Origin: Zoroaster sp. YZ-2022 | Taxonomy: Eukaryota > Echinodermata > Asteroidea > Forcipulatida > Zoroasteridae | Reading direction: 5' to 3' | DNA length: 64,000 nt | Assembly (NCBI GenBank): GCA_029582265.1 | Contig: CM055823.1 | Location: 19,395,827-19,459,826, forward strand | Shown: one piece after another, positions 33,405 through 44,961 of the stretch | How the letters are laid out: each line of letters begins with the position of its first letter | How positions within the stretch are numbered: the stretch's first letter is position 1 | Program-made: the position numbers and the translations under genes | Notes under the pieces: generated by a model | Told to the model about the DNA's origin: nothing | Databases searched by the model: none | The model's input: only the letters and a program-made list of their open reading frames with translations

Positions 33405-33725
33405 CTCATTTCGCTGCTCATTTGCTCATTTGCTCATTTTGCTGCTCATTTGCTCATCTTGCTGCTCATTTGCTCATTTTGCTGCTCATTTGCTGCTCAT
33501 TTTGCTGTTCATTTGCTCTTTTCACTGAAATACAAACACGAAAGGGTATCGTAAATGAGCAGCAAGATGACAAATATGAGCAAACATAAGCAACAAATGA
33601 GCAACAAAGATGAGCAACAAATGAACAGCAAAATGACAACAAATGAGCAGCAAAATGAGCAGCAAATGAGCAGCAAAATGAGCGAATGAGCGGCATAATG
33701 GGCAAATGGAGCAGAATGAGCGGCG
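33405..33725. repeat. Inverted minisatellite of gctcattt / aaatgagc
   Basis: The left arm (33405-33520) repeats 'gctgctcatttgctcatttt'; the right arm (33555-33725) repeats its complement 'aaatgagcagcaaaatgagc'. Between them lies a spacer of about 35 bp with 'cactgaaatacaaacacgaa'. The strand could fold into a long, register-free hairpin. The frame on minus 33466-33837 (rich in Cys, Ser, His and Ala) is a by-product. Confidence 0.85.
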
Positions 33726-35499
33726 AAATGGTGGTTATGGGCCTGTATGTCCGTTTATCAATCAGATTAAGCATCGATTCGGCATGAATTGCTGTCAACC
33801 CATGCTGACGGACGGACCTGGGCAGGCATCGCTGCATGAAGAAATCAAATGGATGAGTTGACGATGTTCAATTAAGCATCAATCGTCAGTCTGGTCGTGG
33901 TCAGCACGTGGAGATGAACCGGACAATGGAATACGCGGGATGGCCGATTCGAACCGGAGGTGGTGTTCGGAAGAGATCGTCGGGTATGACGAATTGAACA
34001 AACTCCGAAAGGCTGGGGCAAGGCTGCTGAGATGGTGGTGCGGGCCAGATCAGCCAGGACAAGCTGCAGGCGATCAGCTGGTCTTTCGGCAGGCTGAGTT
34101 TTGAAGTCCTCTGAAGATGTCGCAAGATCTTGGCTGCGTGGTGGGCGTGAACTGGCTGGTTGGAGACTCATGCAGTGACGGACTGGTGGATGACGGTCAG
34201 TGATGAGGTGGACAGCAGATGTGGCAAAAAACGTCTGAGCGTCGGTCACCTCTGACAGTCTGCCATGGTGCTTCGGGGAATCTTCGTGACGGTGGCTGCG
34301 TGGGCGGGCTGGCCTGGACTCGGTGTGGACAGACGGTGTTCAGATGGCAGCTGTGACGTGCGGTTTTCGTTGAGGCCTCAACAGCCAGTGTTAACATCGA
34401 CGGCGTGGCTCGGTGTGTTGAATGTGTCGTCTGTCGTCGCGTAAAGTTGGTGTTGACTTTCTTGAATCCCATTCGCGGGCTGTCTGATGATGCCGGTCCT
34501 CCTCGTGTTCTAAAGGCCGCCGATGGCGGTTGTGCCAAGAACATGGTCAAAGACCATTTGTTTCATTATGAGGTGGCTGTTGATTTCTTCGGTGATTGTG
34601 TGCTGGGGATTATAATGAGGCACGAGTTTCTTTGTATGTGTTCGTACCTTGTTACGTGAAAAAAAAGGAAAGTAATGGAAAAATATTCGGGGAATGCTGG
34701 CGTTTATTTTTGCTGACCAAACGCTTCGGCGTGATGGCTGAAGTGTGAACGAACTGTTTGAGTCGGTATCTGAAACTGTTCGGTTCTTCCCACGTGAGTT
34801 TAAGAACCGTGTTATTAGGTCGTTCGTTAATTGATGTCACCCATTTCATGGGGCAACGGTGTTTGATGATGTTCTGAGCATGCCGTTATTGACCGGGTCG
34901 GTGGTCACGTTTCTGGTGGTGGTGGGCGGTCGTGCAACTTGGTTCGGTGATCAAATGACGGCGATGGTGTCGAAACATCGGGAGATGAGGGCCTAAATCT
35001 TAATGGGACTCATTGGCATAACAATGTGAACAAAGGCAAGTCTTGATGATGTTCGGGCTGAACGGTGGGATATGAGGCGGTCACGCGCAAATCGGCTTAT
35101 AAAGGCCTGCCGTTTTCTTATCATCATGGGCGCCTGTGGCCAGATGCCAGGCATCGGCTGGTTCGACGATTACGTGGAAGTCAGGATACATGGGCAATCG
35201 TGGTGTTCAGCGCCTGGACAACGTGCAGTGGTGGTCGGCTTCGGTCTTTCGTTGCAATGCTGGCGTCTGGTCAAACCTCTTTATGCTCTGTTTCAGCTGC
35301 GTCTTTCGTTGCTGTCATCTGTTTTCGAGCTCGCGTCGTGTTTTGTCTGTGCGTCTGAATTTCAGCTCGTTTCGTTTGTGCTGTGCGTCCTATTGAATCC
35401 GTCTTTAAACCGTTTTGCTAATAGTCTGATAAGGTTCTGGGCTGATCTTTCGATGATTTTACCTCATTGGTTGTTCATGTGACCTCCATTAATTGTGAG
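33726..35499. other. GC-rich interior segment of the 6.3-kb element
   Basis: The base composition rises clearly above that of the surroundings (many ggtgg, ctggc and cggc words). Several 60-136-codon frames overlap on both strands (for example plus 35072-35482, minus 33872-34249, minus 34197-34550). They have no motif I recognise, and neighbouring frames compete, so none is called. The composition could mean captured sequence. Confidence 0.4.
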
Positions 35500-35943
35500 C
35501 TTGGCGTCGTACATAAATTTTGTAATGGGTCTCATAACCCAATGAACCTCGTCACTTTCGGGAGCAAGCGGAAAATGGTTGTCAAACGTTCGTTCTACAT
35601 TTCGGGTTGTGAAACCAGAAAGCGGATGTCGCGCCGCAATGTGTCAAAACGTCTAATCTGCTTTTCGGGAAGCAAAACGAAAATGGTTTGTCGAAACCGT
35701 CTGCTCTGGTTGGGAAACCACAAAGCGAATCACTTTTGACCGCCAGTGTGGGTGAACAAGTAAAATCTGCTTTTCTTGAAACTGAAAAGCAGAAAAGTAG
35801 AAAAATGGATGTTACCAAAATGTTCAATCTACTTTTTGGGTGGAAGAAAAGCAGAAAAGTGAAAAATGCCAGCCAACAACGTTCAATCTGCTTTTTCATT
35901 ATTTAGAAAGCTGAAAAGCAGATGTCCACTTTCGACCTCCATA

Positions 35944-36801
35944 GTACTGTATTCATTTAACTTGCAGTAGGCTTTTTCATGTTTAAAATTATAATAATTT
36001 ATTTTAAATATAATCAGTCATACCTTTAATAATGCAAACCATGTCAACTCAAGGTATTGTTTTAATCTCTAGTTTAAAAAAATGCATGATTCGCAGCTGA
36101 CACTCAGCTGACATTTCCCCCTTTTCTCCAGTCAAGTACACAGCATTGCTTAGTTAGCAAAGCCAGACAACTAGACTCCACTTTGAAGGGTAGGTTGACA
36201 TCCAGTGTTTTGTAAGACTAATCAGTAATCTGATAATAGGGGGGGGGGGCGTGTCAAGAGGCGGAGTTTACAGAGCCATGTATTGGCATGTATTGTCACA
36301 GAGGATCTGTGGGTGTGCAAGAGTTCATCACCCTTCATTTGGGGTTCCTGGATTGTATTTGGTGTGTATAAACAAATAAATTCGTTGCAAACAAGACATC
36401 AACGCTATTTTTAGATCGTACAAGAATACATTACACAGGAGAATATCTTTGGCCCATCAGTTCTGTGTGAATTTTCAATACTTTTCTGTACACTAAGTAA
36501 AGCCAATGACATGGGATGGGGGAGGGGGGTTTATAGTCGTCATCAACGCTATTATGGGGTGTCATGATCAAGCCTATCATCCCATGCGCGATAATTAAGG
36601 AACACAACATGGGGATTATGGCGATTATGGCATGATTTATTGTGGTCTACAACCTCTGGAAAGGTAGCTTTGAAAAAAGTATGAAATCCTCATTATAAGG
36701 ACGTATGTACACGGTGTCCCAAGCTGACAGCAAACTGCAGTACCGAATGGTACCAGTAGTATTCTCAAGGGAAATGATCTCGCAGGATTTTAACCCTGCG
36801 A
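35944..36801. other. No recognisable gene; left flank of the gypsy element
   Basis: Unique sequence with a run of ten G at 36240-36250. No supported frame. Confidence 0.35.
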
Positions 36802-37214
36802 TGCAGACGGTGATATATTTAGATTGACCTTTTGTGAAATAAAATTAATATTATGAACACCTAAAGTAACTTCAGACGAAGAAGGGGGTCCTGGAATGTA
36901 AAAGGAGTGTTGCTGCATTGACTGGTGAGTCGTTGGGCTGTACTTATTGTTAATTAACAGTGTTTTGCCTGGTTGTAAAACAAGTTGTCTAGAACACGTG
37001 GTTTTGTAAATGCACGGTAGCGAAGAGTGCATTGAAGCACATACGATAGTGTATTATAGATAACAATCATTCCCCTAGTCTGGTTAGCTAATTGGTTGAT
37101 TTTTTATTGTACCTTTGTTTCTTTTGGAGATGGTAAATGGAATAAACTAAATCAGCATTTGTACTCCACATTGGCGTCATGTCCACTTCCCTCTCTAAAC
37201 TGAGTTTTACTACA
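36802..37214 (+). repeat. 5' LTR
   Basis: Starts 'tgcagacggtgatatattta' and ends 'gagttttactaca', giving TG...CA ends. It is a near copy of 55349-55760 (for example shared 'taaagtaacttcagacgaag' and 'gaataaactaaatcagcatt'). The 5' boundary is placed by the end of similarity and could be some 15-20 bp further left. Confidence 0.85.
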
Positions 37215-37217
37215 ATT

Positions 37218-37239
37218 TGGTAACACGGATGGGGTTCGA
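37218..37239 (+). promoter_or_regulatory. tRNA primer-binding site
   Basis: Three bases after the LTR, 'tggtaacacggatggggttc' plus ga is complementary to the 3' end of a tRNA: CCA, one discriminator base, a 7-base acceptor strand, a 5-base T stem and the start of the TTCGA T loop all fit. This is where minus-strand DNA synthesis would start. The tRNA species is not identified. Confidence 0.75.
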
Positions 37240-37804
37240 TGCTGTTAGACATTTCTTACTACTGTGAGGTGTGTATTCATCACTGATACTGACTGTTGCC
37301 ATTGTTTAAATCTACATGTATTGTTACCGAGCTGGTGTATGCGGAGCATTGTACGAGCTGCTCCTCGAGCCCAAGGTCAGGAGTACAGTTGGGAACTGGT
37401 GACCATAGACATCAGGATCAAGTTTCAAGACGGACTAGTGGATTGAGGAATTGCAGTACTAGTAGGGGTAGGAACAACATAGGCTGATTTTTAACGGTTA
37501 ATGTGAGAAGTTTACCAGGACAGTCCGTAGCATTGATAGTTCGTTTACACTTAAACTGTTAGGTAGTTTCAGTAGTTGTTGTGCATAGTAGTAGAGTGTG
37601 GTACTACTAAGGCGATTTTAGCTTTAACTGTGAAAACCAATGTAACCGAAAGTGAAACCAGTTGGTGCAGCGGATATAAAACAAAAGGGTGATTTTGTAT
37701 ACATTTTCGAGGCACGCACACTGAATTATTATATGACACTGTTGCATTAATTATTTCTTGTGATTATCATTTTGGATTATTAAATCATTGTAGTTTGTAT
37801 TGAC
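37240..37804 (+). other. 5' untranslated leader of the gypsy element
   Basis: No frame longer than 63 codons; overlapping small frames at 37264-37487 are not supported. It precedes the gag ATG at 37805. Confidence 0.5.
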
Positions 37805-38824
37805 ATGGCGGAGGCGGATATGATTGAGAAAACAGTGCAGGGCTTGGCGGAAGCCTTAAAGCAAAACAAACCCACTGTTCAGCGACCAATAAAACTATCA
37901 TGGTTTTCTGGGCGACCTGCAGCTAGGCCAGGAGATCCAACAGTAAAAGAGTGGCTTGAAGAAGTAGAAATCTACTGTAAACAGTGTAGGGTGCCGGAAA
38001 AAGAAAAGGTTCAAGTGCTGTTGAACCATCTCAAGCGTACCGCGCGCGATGAGATTAAATGTCATGAGGAGTCGAGTTTGGGATTTTGAAACAGTACGAC
38101 AGCTTGTACACAAACATTTCGGTCTCGGGGAGACCATACAGTCTCTTCATCAAGCAATTTATGACCGGTATGCGTGATTTCTCGAGGAAATTAATCCGCT
38201 TGTATGATCGCATCCTTGAAATTGCGCCAGCGACCCAAAAAGAGGCACTAAAGGGGATGAAAGATAAGGCGTTAATCAGTCAATTTGTGGCTGCAGCTCG
38301 GGGGCACAGCACACGGTTGGAACTCAGACGTCTTGAAGTTGGAAAATCCCACTAAGTCATTTAGTGAAATAAGGGAGCTAGCCTTGGAGATGTTTCGTGA
38401 TGTTGAGCGAGTGCCGAAAATAAAAACGGGCAGTGTTCACCAGGTTCAGTCGGTTTTGAACCCGGAAGAGATTCGTAAATGTGGGCTCGTTACTCATCCA
38501 GAACAGAATGAACCCAAATGGCAGCAACAACAAGAGAAAATGCTAAAGTCAATTCAGGACATACAGGGACAGCTTGTGAAACAACAAGACCAAATTTACC
38601 CTTTGGGCAACAGACCAGGGGTACACACCGGGGGCCACCAAGATGTTTTCAGTGTAAACAGCTTAAGGCTCAGTGTCCATTTAGCCTTGATGGTGGGGTT
38701 GGGAACTCTTCAGGTGGGTCCTCGAACCCAAGTGTTCCAATGCCTAAACCAAAACAAAGTGACGGGGGTTAAACTAAAAAAAAACTGCTACTGTTGGCCA
38801 AGTGGGAGGGGAAGAAATCTGTAA
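37805..38824 (+). pseudogene. gag: gag of the gypsy element (frameshifted)
   Basis: The first frame, 37805-38089, starts with the ATG in 'gacatggcggaggcg' and contains the 'LSWFSGRP' and 'TVKEWLEEVEIYC' pattern found at the start of retrotransposon gag-like domains, then 'RVPEKEKVQVLLNHL'. It stops early; the continuation is in other frames (38086-38355, 38285-38824). Near 38640 a Cys pair 'CFQCKQ' in frame 38518-38772 looks like a damaged CCHC zinc knuckle (Cys-x2-Cys, no His at the usual place). Gag would form the particle and bind the genomic RNA. It is at least two frameshifts away from a working frame. Confidence 0.7.
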
Positions 38825-38859
38825 GGCCTCACCTGATGATAGGACCTGTTCTAGGAATA

Positions 38860-39514
38860 TGCTAACTGAGTACTCTGCCGATAAGCTTCTTGCTAAGTTG
38901 GTACACAAAAGCCCAAGGGCATCTATATTTGGGGGAGGGTGTACTAGTCACATGTGTGTTAGACACAGGTGCAGAGACCTCTTTAATTAGTTCATCTTTC
39001 TACAAGGATTATTTGTCAAAAGAAGTGAGTAGACCTAAGTCAGTTGGCTCATAGCTGCGGATATGGGGTTGGTCAGATGGAACTCCCTGTGGAGGGTATG
39101 TTTGAGGTTCCATTGGTGGTTCAGGTATTAGCTCATTTCTTAGTTTTGAAGGATGTGTCAAACGGTGAGGTAATCAAGGGAAGAAACAATCCAGTTCTGC
39201 TTGGCTGCAATGTATTGCATCTGCGGAAAGACCTTAAGGTTGATCCAAGCATGAAGGAAAGGATGCATGAAATATTGCTCTGCAATGGTATCAGTTTGCC
39301 AAAGAACATATGCGTGAAAAATCAAGGAATCCAATCAAATGTTATAGGAGAACCGGTAGCTGTACGCACAGGCAAGCGGCCCACAACTATCCAACCTAGG
39401 CAAGTTCATACTATCAAATGTCAAATTAGGGCTCCGAGACATGTATGCACAGACAAGATAGTAGTTTTGCTGGATAGCAATCTGGATTGGTGGTATCTAG
39501 TGCTACACAGTTGA
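38860..39514 (+). pseudogene. pol: Aspartic protease domain of pol
   Basis: The active-site block 'VLDTGAETSLIS' is at about 38956-38991 (DTGA codons at 38962-38973). It is preceded by a hydrophobic strand and followed by 'SSFYKDYL', then a stop near 39050. The frame 39044-39514 continues with 'NPVLLGCNVL', the usual C-terminal block of gypsy proteases. Residues between the two parts have lost frame. The enzyme would cut the Gag-Pol polyprotein. Confidence 0.75.
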
Positions 39515-39912
39515 GGCGAGGTTAGTAATTTGGGCGATGCTGGCAAGATTTATGACTCATGTGATCGATGTAGTGGAAAATTATCAGCGTACTAATAGCA
39601 AATTTAAGTGGTCAGAGTTTGGTAAAACCTCCATACACTAAATTAGGCTCGCTGGTGGCGGCAACCATGTCCTCTAATGTGGGGTTAGAGTGAGGGAGGC
39701 GGGCTTCAGGTGTCTGTTGATCATTATCTTGATGAAATAGACCACTAAACTGGGTGAATCATTTGCTGATACAGAGTATGTAGCTGTGCGGAATGAATAG
39801 TCTCTATCAGAGACATTTCAGTTTTCAGATGGTACGGAGTACCACTTGCCCCCAGGGTTGAGTCTGAGGTCAGATGTATTAATAAGGGAACAGAGGGAGA
39901 AGGTCGCAAGAC

Positions 39913-40732
39913 TTGTTCAGAAACATGACAGTGTACTCTCTAAGGGTCCATTATGATTTGGGGTACTGTGATCGTGTTCCACACAGGATTCAGACTGTAG
40001 ATGAGAAACCGACCAATGAACCGTATCGGAGAATTCCGCCGCACTCGGTGCAAGAAGTAAAAGGGCTGCTACAAAATCTGCTAGATCAAGGCATAATTAA
40101 AAAGAGCGATAGCCCTTATGCCAGCCCGATCGTATTGGTCAAAAAGCATGATGGGTCATTGCGCATGTGTGTAGATTTCAGGAAGTCAAACTCTAAAACA
40201 ATGCGTGACTCGTTTCCATTGCCTCAAATCGAGGAGTCGTTAGAAGCCCTGCGCTAAGTATTTTACGTCGTTAGATTTGGCAAACGGATACTATCAAGTA
40301 GCGATGGATCCAAGTTCAGTTGGGAAGACCGCATTCAGGATCCCTTTTGGCATTTATGAGTTCACGCGAATGCCATTTGGTTTGGCAAATGCACCGGGAA
40401 CTTTTCAAAGACTCATGGAAATGTCCCTGGGAGACATAAGTTTGTCCGATTTGCTGATTTATTTGGACGACATTTTGGTGTTTTCATCTTCTGTGGAAGA
40501 GCATTTGAGTCGCCTAGACCAAGTTTTCAGCAGGCTTGCAGAATTTGGTCTCAAGATAAAATTTAAAGGAAAGAAATGCTGCCTTTTCCATGATCAAGTT
40601 TTGTATTTGGGTCATGTGGTCAGCTGCCGTGGTATTGCTGTAGACGATGACAAAATTCAACGAATTCGAGACTGGCCTGTGCCGCAAACGGCTGAACAGC
40701 TTCGATCATTTTTGGGGCTTGCAGGCTATTAA
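39913..40732 (+). pseudogene. pol: Reverse transcriptase domain of pol
   Basis: The N-terminal part (39913-40257) has 'PYRRIPPHSVQEV', 'SPIVLVKKHDGS' and 'RMCVDFRKSN'. After a one-base frameshift near 40255, frame 40277-40732 carries motif A ('ANGYYQVAMD'), motif B ('MPFGLANAPGTFQRLM'), motif C ('YLDDILVF', catalytic Asp pair present) and 'LGHVVS'. The catalytic residues are intact but the frame is broken between the fingers and motif A. It copies the RNA genome into DNA in active relatives. Confidence 0.9.
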
Positions 40733-41228
40733 TTATAGGCGTTTTGTGCAAGGGTTTTCGCAAATAGCAGACCAATTACAAGCTTTGATTCCTCCTGCTA
40801 GTAAGGAAAAATCAGGTAAGCGTATCCGCATGTTCAAGTGGAGCGAAGAAGCCCAGGCCGTGTTTGATGGGCTGAGGCAGGCGATGACCCGTGCTCCTGT
40901 GTTGGCATACCCAGACTTTAGACGGTCTTTTGTGCTCGAGGTTGATGCCTCCCTAAAAGGTCTTTGTGCATGTTTTGCTCAAGAGGATACTGAAGGTAGG
41001 GAACACCCAGTAGCATATGCTAGCAGAGGTTTGCGGGGGGTTGAATCAAGGTACCCTGATTATAGCTCTTTTAAAATTGAACTTTTAGCCCTTAAGTGGG
41101 CGGTAGTTGACAAGTTCCGGGATTATTTGATCGGGGTACCCTTTACCGTTCTAACGGACAATAACCCTCTCGCTCATATACAGACGGCCAAGTTGGGTGC
41201 TTGTGAGTCAGGTGGGTTGCAAAACTAG
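40733..41228 (+). pseudogene. pol: RNase H domain of pol
   Basis: The frame 40647-41228 overlaps the end of RT in another register (one more frameshift near 40725). The connection 'YRRFVQGFSQIADQL' leads to RNase H: 'FVLEVDAS' (first catalytic Asp), 'IELLALKWAV' (catalytic Glu) and 'FTVLTDNNPLAH' (second Asp). It would remove the RNA strand during reverse transcription. The frame ends at a stop near 41228, before the integrase. Confidence 0.85.
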
Positions 41229-42518
41229 CAGCGTTTATTTTTTAGGTCAAGTTTCGGTCAGGTTTAAGCAATCGCTGTGCAGATGCATTGAGTAGATATC
41301 AGGGGCATTTTTCTAGGGAGGATGTGGGAGAAACCCTTCATCATAGTATTAATTCCACGCCAGTCCGGGTCCGGTTGGGTGTTTGTGAACCGCTGCCCTC
41401 GGCCTCCACAGGTCAGTCGCATATGTCTGCGGGTCCCCCAGGTGTGTTTCTGTGGTGGTCACCTGCGCAGCTTTCTAAGTTACAAAAACCCGACGCAGTC
41501 CTGAGGTTGATTTAGGAGCGTTGGGAGCAGAACTGGCATCCGGCTGAGGTTGTCCCGGGACCACAGAGTGATCACCTAGACTTAAAGTGGTGGTTGTGGC
41601 AGTGGTCCCGTACTCCCGTTTTGTTGAGTGTGGCGGGGTTCTGTGTCGAAGAGTGCAAGATCCATTGGTTGGGGAGTTGTTCCAGGTATTAATACCGACT
41701 AGCCTCCAACAACGGGCCACAGAAGGCTGTCATGATGGGTGGGGCCACCAGGGCGTCACACGCACATGTTCGCAACTGAGAAAGCGGGTGTATTGGCCAA
41801 AGATGGCAGCCACTGGCCGTAAACATATAAGTAAGTGCCAGCGATGCGTCCTTGCCAAGGCTTCACAGCCTACTTCCAGAGTTCCCATGCGCCATTTGTT
41901 GGCATTTAGGCCTTTAGAGGTGCTCGCTATGAATTTTGTCAAGGTGGACAGGGGGCGTGGCGGTTATGACGACGTACTGGTAATGACGAACGTCTATACC
42001 AAGTATGTACAAGCAGCGCCATGCAAGGATTAGGTGGCGGAGACCGTTGCAAAGACGCTTTGGGACCATTGGTTTGCAAGGTGTGGCATCCCCAATAGAC
42101 TACATAGTGACCAAGATCGCAATTTTGAGGGGGAGGCAGTGCGTGAATTGTGCGTGTTATGCAGGGGTAAAAATCGCAAACCACGCCATACCAACCGGAG
42201 GGAAATGCACAAGCGGAAAGGTTCAATAGAACGTTGTTCGGATTAATCAAGTCCTTTTACTTTTGTATACAATGCCTCCCGCATAGTACTACTGGAGTCG
42301 CGCCATAAACCCTGATGTTTGGGCGGGAGCCTTTGATACCTTTGGATCAGATTCTGGGTCATACAGATAGTGATTGGGAACAGAATTTTATTGAGGAGCA
42401 GTCCCAGTTGTTGAGTAGAGCAGGGGAATTGGTGAGGGATAACGTTAGAAAGAGGTTCCATTAGAAAGAGGCTGCGTATAAGTTAACGCGATGCCAATAT
42501 CAGTCGGTTCTCAAGTCA
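41229..42518 (+). pseudogene. pol: Integrase of pol (interrupted by insertion)
   Basis: After a linker (41288-41586), frame 41587-42033 shows the HHCC zinc domain (His near 'CHDGWGHQGV', then 'ISKCQRCVLAK') and the start of the catalytic core, 'LEVLAMNF', where relatives have a catalytic Asp: D to N. A stop (TAG) follows near 42031. The second core Asp is in 'LHSDQDRNF' (about 42098) and the Glu region follows near 42215 in a shifted frame. The frame then reaches 'VRDNVRKRF' near 42440 and is cut at 42518 by a SINE. It would join the cDNA to host DNA in active copies; the D-to-N change and stops make this one inactive. Confidence 0.85.
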
Positions 42519-42692
42519 TAATAATAATAATAATGTGTGGACTTATATAGCGCACGTATCCACCAACTGAGTGGTGCTCAAGGCGCATTATATTATTACC
42601 CTGCTCAGCTCCTGGGAGTATACAGCTCAATTGCTACCATTACAGCGCATATGGGGCTAATCAACCAACTCTGCCCTCACAGGTACCCATTT
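42519..42692 (-). mobile_element. SINE 3' half, split by a LINE
   Basis: Minus-strand reading: 'gggtacctgtgagggcagag' (42690 downwards), then a 3' tail 'gcgccttgagcaccactcag' and 'gtgcgctatataagtccaca', ending in TTA triplets at 42519-42533. The 5' half (tRNA head and core) lies at 44962-45112 on the same strand. Together they make one SINE into which the LINE at 42693-44961 jumped. Confidence 0.7.
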
Positions 42693-44961
42693 TCATTTCA
42701 TTTCATTTCATTTATTGATTTCACAGGTAGAAAAAAACAAATAAACACAAATTAACATTAGATTAACAGAAACAGAAACAAAGGTAGCACCCTGTGGGAT
42801 TACAAAAGTAAACTAAATTACTGTCGAGGTTGATCTCCTGATACTACCACTTAGGAAGTAAAGCAAACATTGAATCACACAAAGAACGATAAATGGCTTT
42901 AGGCACACTTTGAGATATAAAATAATTATTATAATAAAAATATAAAAACTTAAATACTACACAGTTTGAGTTAGGGCATCTGCTAGGCCAGGGACTAATA
43001 AATGTTTTCTAAGTGAATTAACAAATAAAGATAAACTATAAATAACTGTTTCTTTAACATTTTGTTGGTAGCACCTCCCATAATCTAGGGAATCTATAAA
43101 AAAGAGAATGATGAGCAGCATTGGACCTTGCCATTTTGATGAGAAAACTTAATAACTTCAGTATGTCTACGATTAACACGGATTAGATCAATAGGAATGT
43201 CAAATTTATTATATAAACATTTAATAGCAAACACAATTGAAAGAAATGGATTCTATTGTTTAAAAGGAAGACCCAACTTGACACACCTGTCAGAATACAC
43301 AATTTCACTATTGGAATTAATTAAAGCCTTTCTCGGCAGGCCTAAACAAAAACGGGTGAAACGTCTTTGTACCTTCTCAAGCGTTTCTTGCTGGGTAGTG
43401 AGGACAGGGCACCAGACGGGGGCTGCATACTCAAGTATGGGTCTGCTAATTGAGCGATAAAGTGAAATAAAATTTTAGGGTCCCTAGTTTTAACTACTCT
43501 ACCAATAAATCCATTTAGCCTTGTGGCTTTTGAAGCAACATTGCTAATATGGGTTTTCCCTAGAAATAATAACACCAAGGTATTTGTAGTTATCAACATT
43601 TTCCAAAGTGTAATCACCAATATTATACAGTGGTTTAGCAGGATTTCTAGAACGGGTCACAGTCATTAGCTTACATTTATTTGGGTTTAAAGCCATACAG
43701 TTTAAATTACACCAGGTGTTTATGTGCTGCAGATCATTCTGGAGTGTCACTTCATCATCTGGAGTTTTAATAACTCTATACAAAACAGTGTCATCTGCAT
43801 ATTGACGAAGATTCGACTGAACACAAAATGGCAGATCAAAAGCAAAAATGTTGAAAAGTAAAGGTCCAAGAACAGATCCCTGTGGCACACCAGAATGAAC
43901 TGCAGCCCAGTCAGATGATGATCCCATAAACTGAACCCGTTGAGACCTATTTGTAAGATAAGACTTAAACCAGTCCAACATTGAACCACAAACGCCATAT
44001 TTATGTAATTTGTTCAAAAGAACTTGATGACTCACACGATCAAATACTTTAGACCAATCTAAAAATATGGCATCAATGCGAGAGGGTTTCGGAACATCAA
44101 GTGCATTGGCCCAGCTATGATAAAGAGTTGTCAATTGAGTAACACAGGAGCGCTTAGGCAAAAACCCATGTTGAGTAGGTGAGATTATCCCCCTTCTATA
44201 CATATGATTAATGAGATGTTTACATACAACCCTTTCAAGAATCTTACCAACAACAGAACAGAGTGAGATGGGTCTATAGTTTGACATAACATGAGCATCA
44301 CCAGTTTTAAATAATGGAACAACATTCGCTAGCTTCCATTCATGAGGAACTACACCAGAGGCAAGCGAAAAGTTAAAAAGTTTAGCTAATGGCTGGGCTA
44401 AACTATCACAAGTTAGTTTAAGCAACATTGGAGATATGTCATCAGGACCACAAGATTTATGTATGTTAAGTTCAGAAAGGAGTTGTTTAACTTCAGCCGG
44501 AGTAGTTGAAATGTTACAAAGACGAAAATCAGTAAAAGTGTGATCACATGAGATATCAATGATATTGTTAGAGTCACTACTAAAGTTTCTCTGGAAAATA
44601 AGGTTGAAATTCTGAGCAATATTGACCGGATCATTAATAACGCCGTTTTCAGTTTGAAAACTTGTAATTGTACTCTTTCGACGCTGGGTACTAACAAACG
44701 ACCAGAACCTTTTAGGATTAGATGGAGAATTCATGGCCATGTCCTTGATATAACTACAATATGATTGTCTAACTAAATATTTGACCTCATTCCGAAGCTT
44801 TTTGTATTTGTTCCATAAATTATGATTATCCTTGTTACGGATAGCTGCTTTGTAAGCTTTGTTTTTCTTTTTAGACAAAATAATGATATCTGCAGAAATC
44901 CAAGGATGTTTCTTTCTACCTTTACATTTGGCAATAGGAACAATATCTTTCACAGCAGCAA
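42693..44961 (-). mobile_element. 5'-truncated CR1/L2-like LINE
   Basis: The 3' end carries TGAAA repeats (at 42690-42715 on the minus strand). The main frame 43544-44971 (475 codons) begins inside the protein after the missing endonuclease ('KKHPWISADI', 'KYKKLRNEVKYLV') and covers the RT: 'NIHKSCGPDDISP', 'NYRPISLCSVVGKI', 'HGFLPKRSC', motif A 'AIFLDWSKVFDRVSH', motif B 'HSGVPQGSVLGPLLF', motif C 'QYADDTVLY' and 'KYLGV'. One frameshift near 43545 leads to the C-terminal part (43342-43620 and the frame below). Catalytic residues are intact. About 650 bp of 3' UTR follow. Truncation at the 5' end is the normal outcome of target-primed reverse transcription. Confidence 0.85.

Larger units (their letters stand above)
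29621..35943. mobile_element. 6.3-kb element with ~400-bp terminal inverted repeats, no transposase seen
   Basis: The left end 'tatggaggtcgaaaagtgga' and the reverse complement of the right end 'tatggaggtcgaaagtggac' match, and the arms stay alignable for about 400 bp (29621-30090 and about 35500-35943). The same words occur in the same order in both ('ttggtaacatccatttttct', 'ttacttgttcacc', 'cactggcggtc'). The arms hold many copies of 'aaaagcagattgaacgtt' and 'aaaagtagatcgaacgtttt', like subterminal transposase sites. Flanking 7-mers 'gtacttt' (29614-29620) and 'gtactgt' (35944-35950) look like a target duplication with one mismatch. The interior carries a nested foldback, a 53-bp tandem array, a zinc-finger retrocopy, an inverted minisatellite and a GC-rich block. 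No transposase or recombinase frame is visible. Superfamily unknown. Confidence 0.65.

Noticed and set aside
35065..35482. Three overlapping plus frames of 86-136 codons
   Set aside because: Compete in all three registers over GC-rich DNA without any motif; probably chance.
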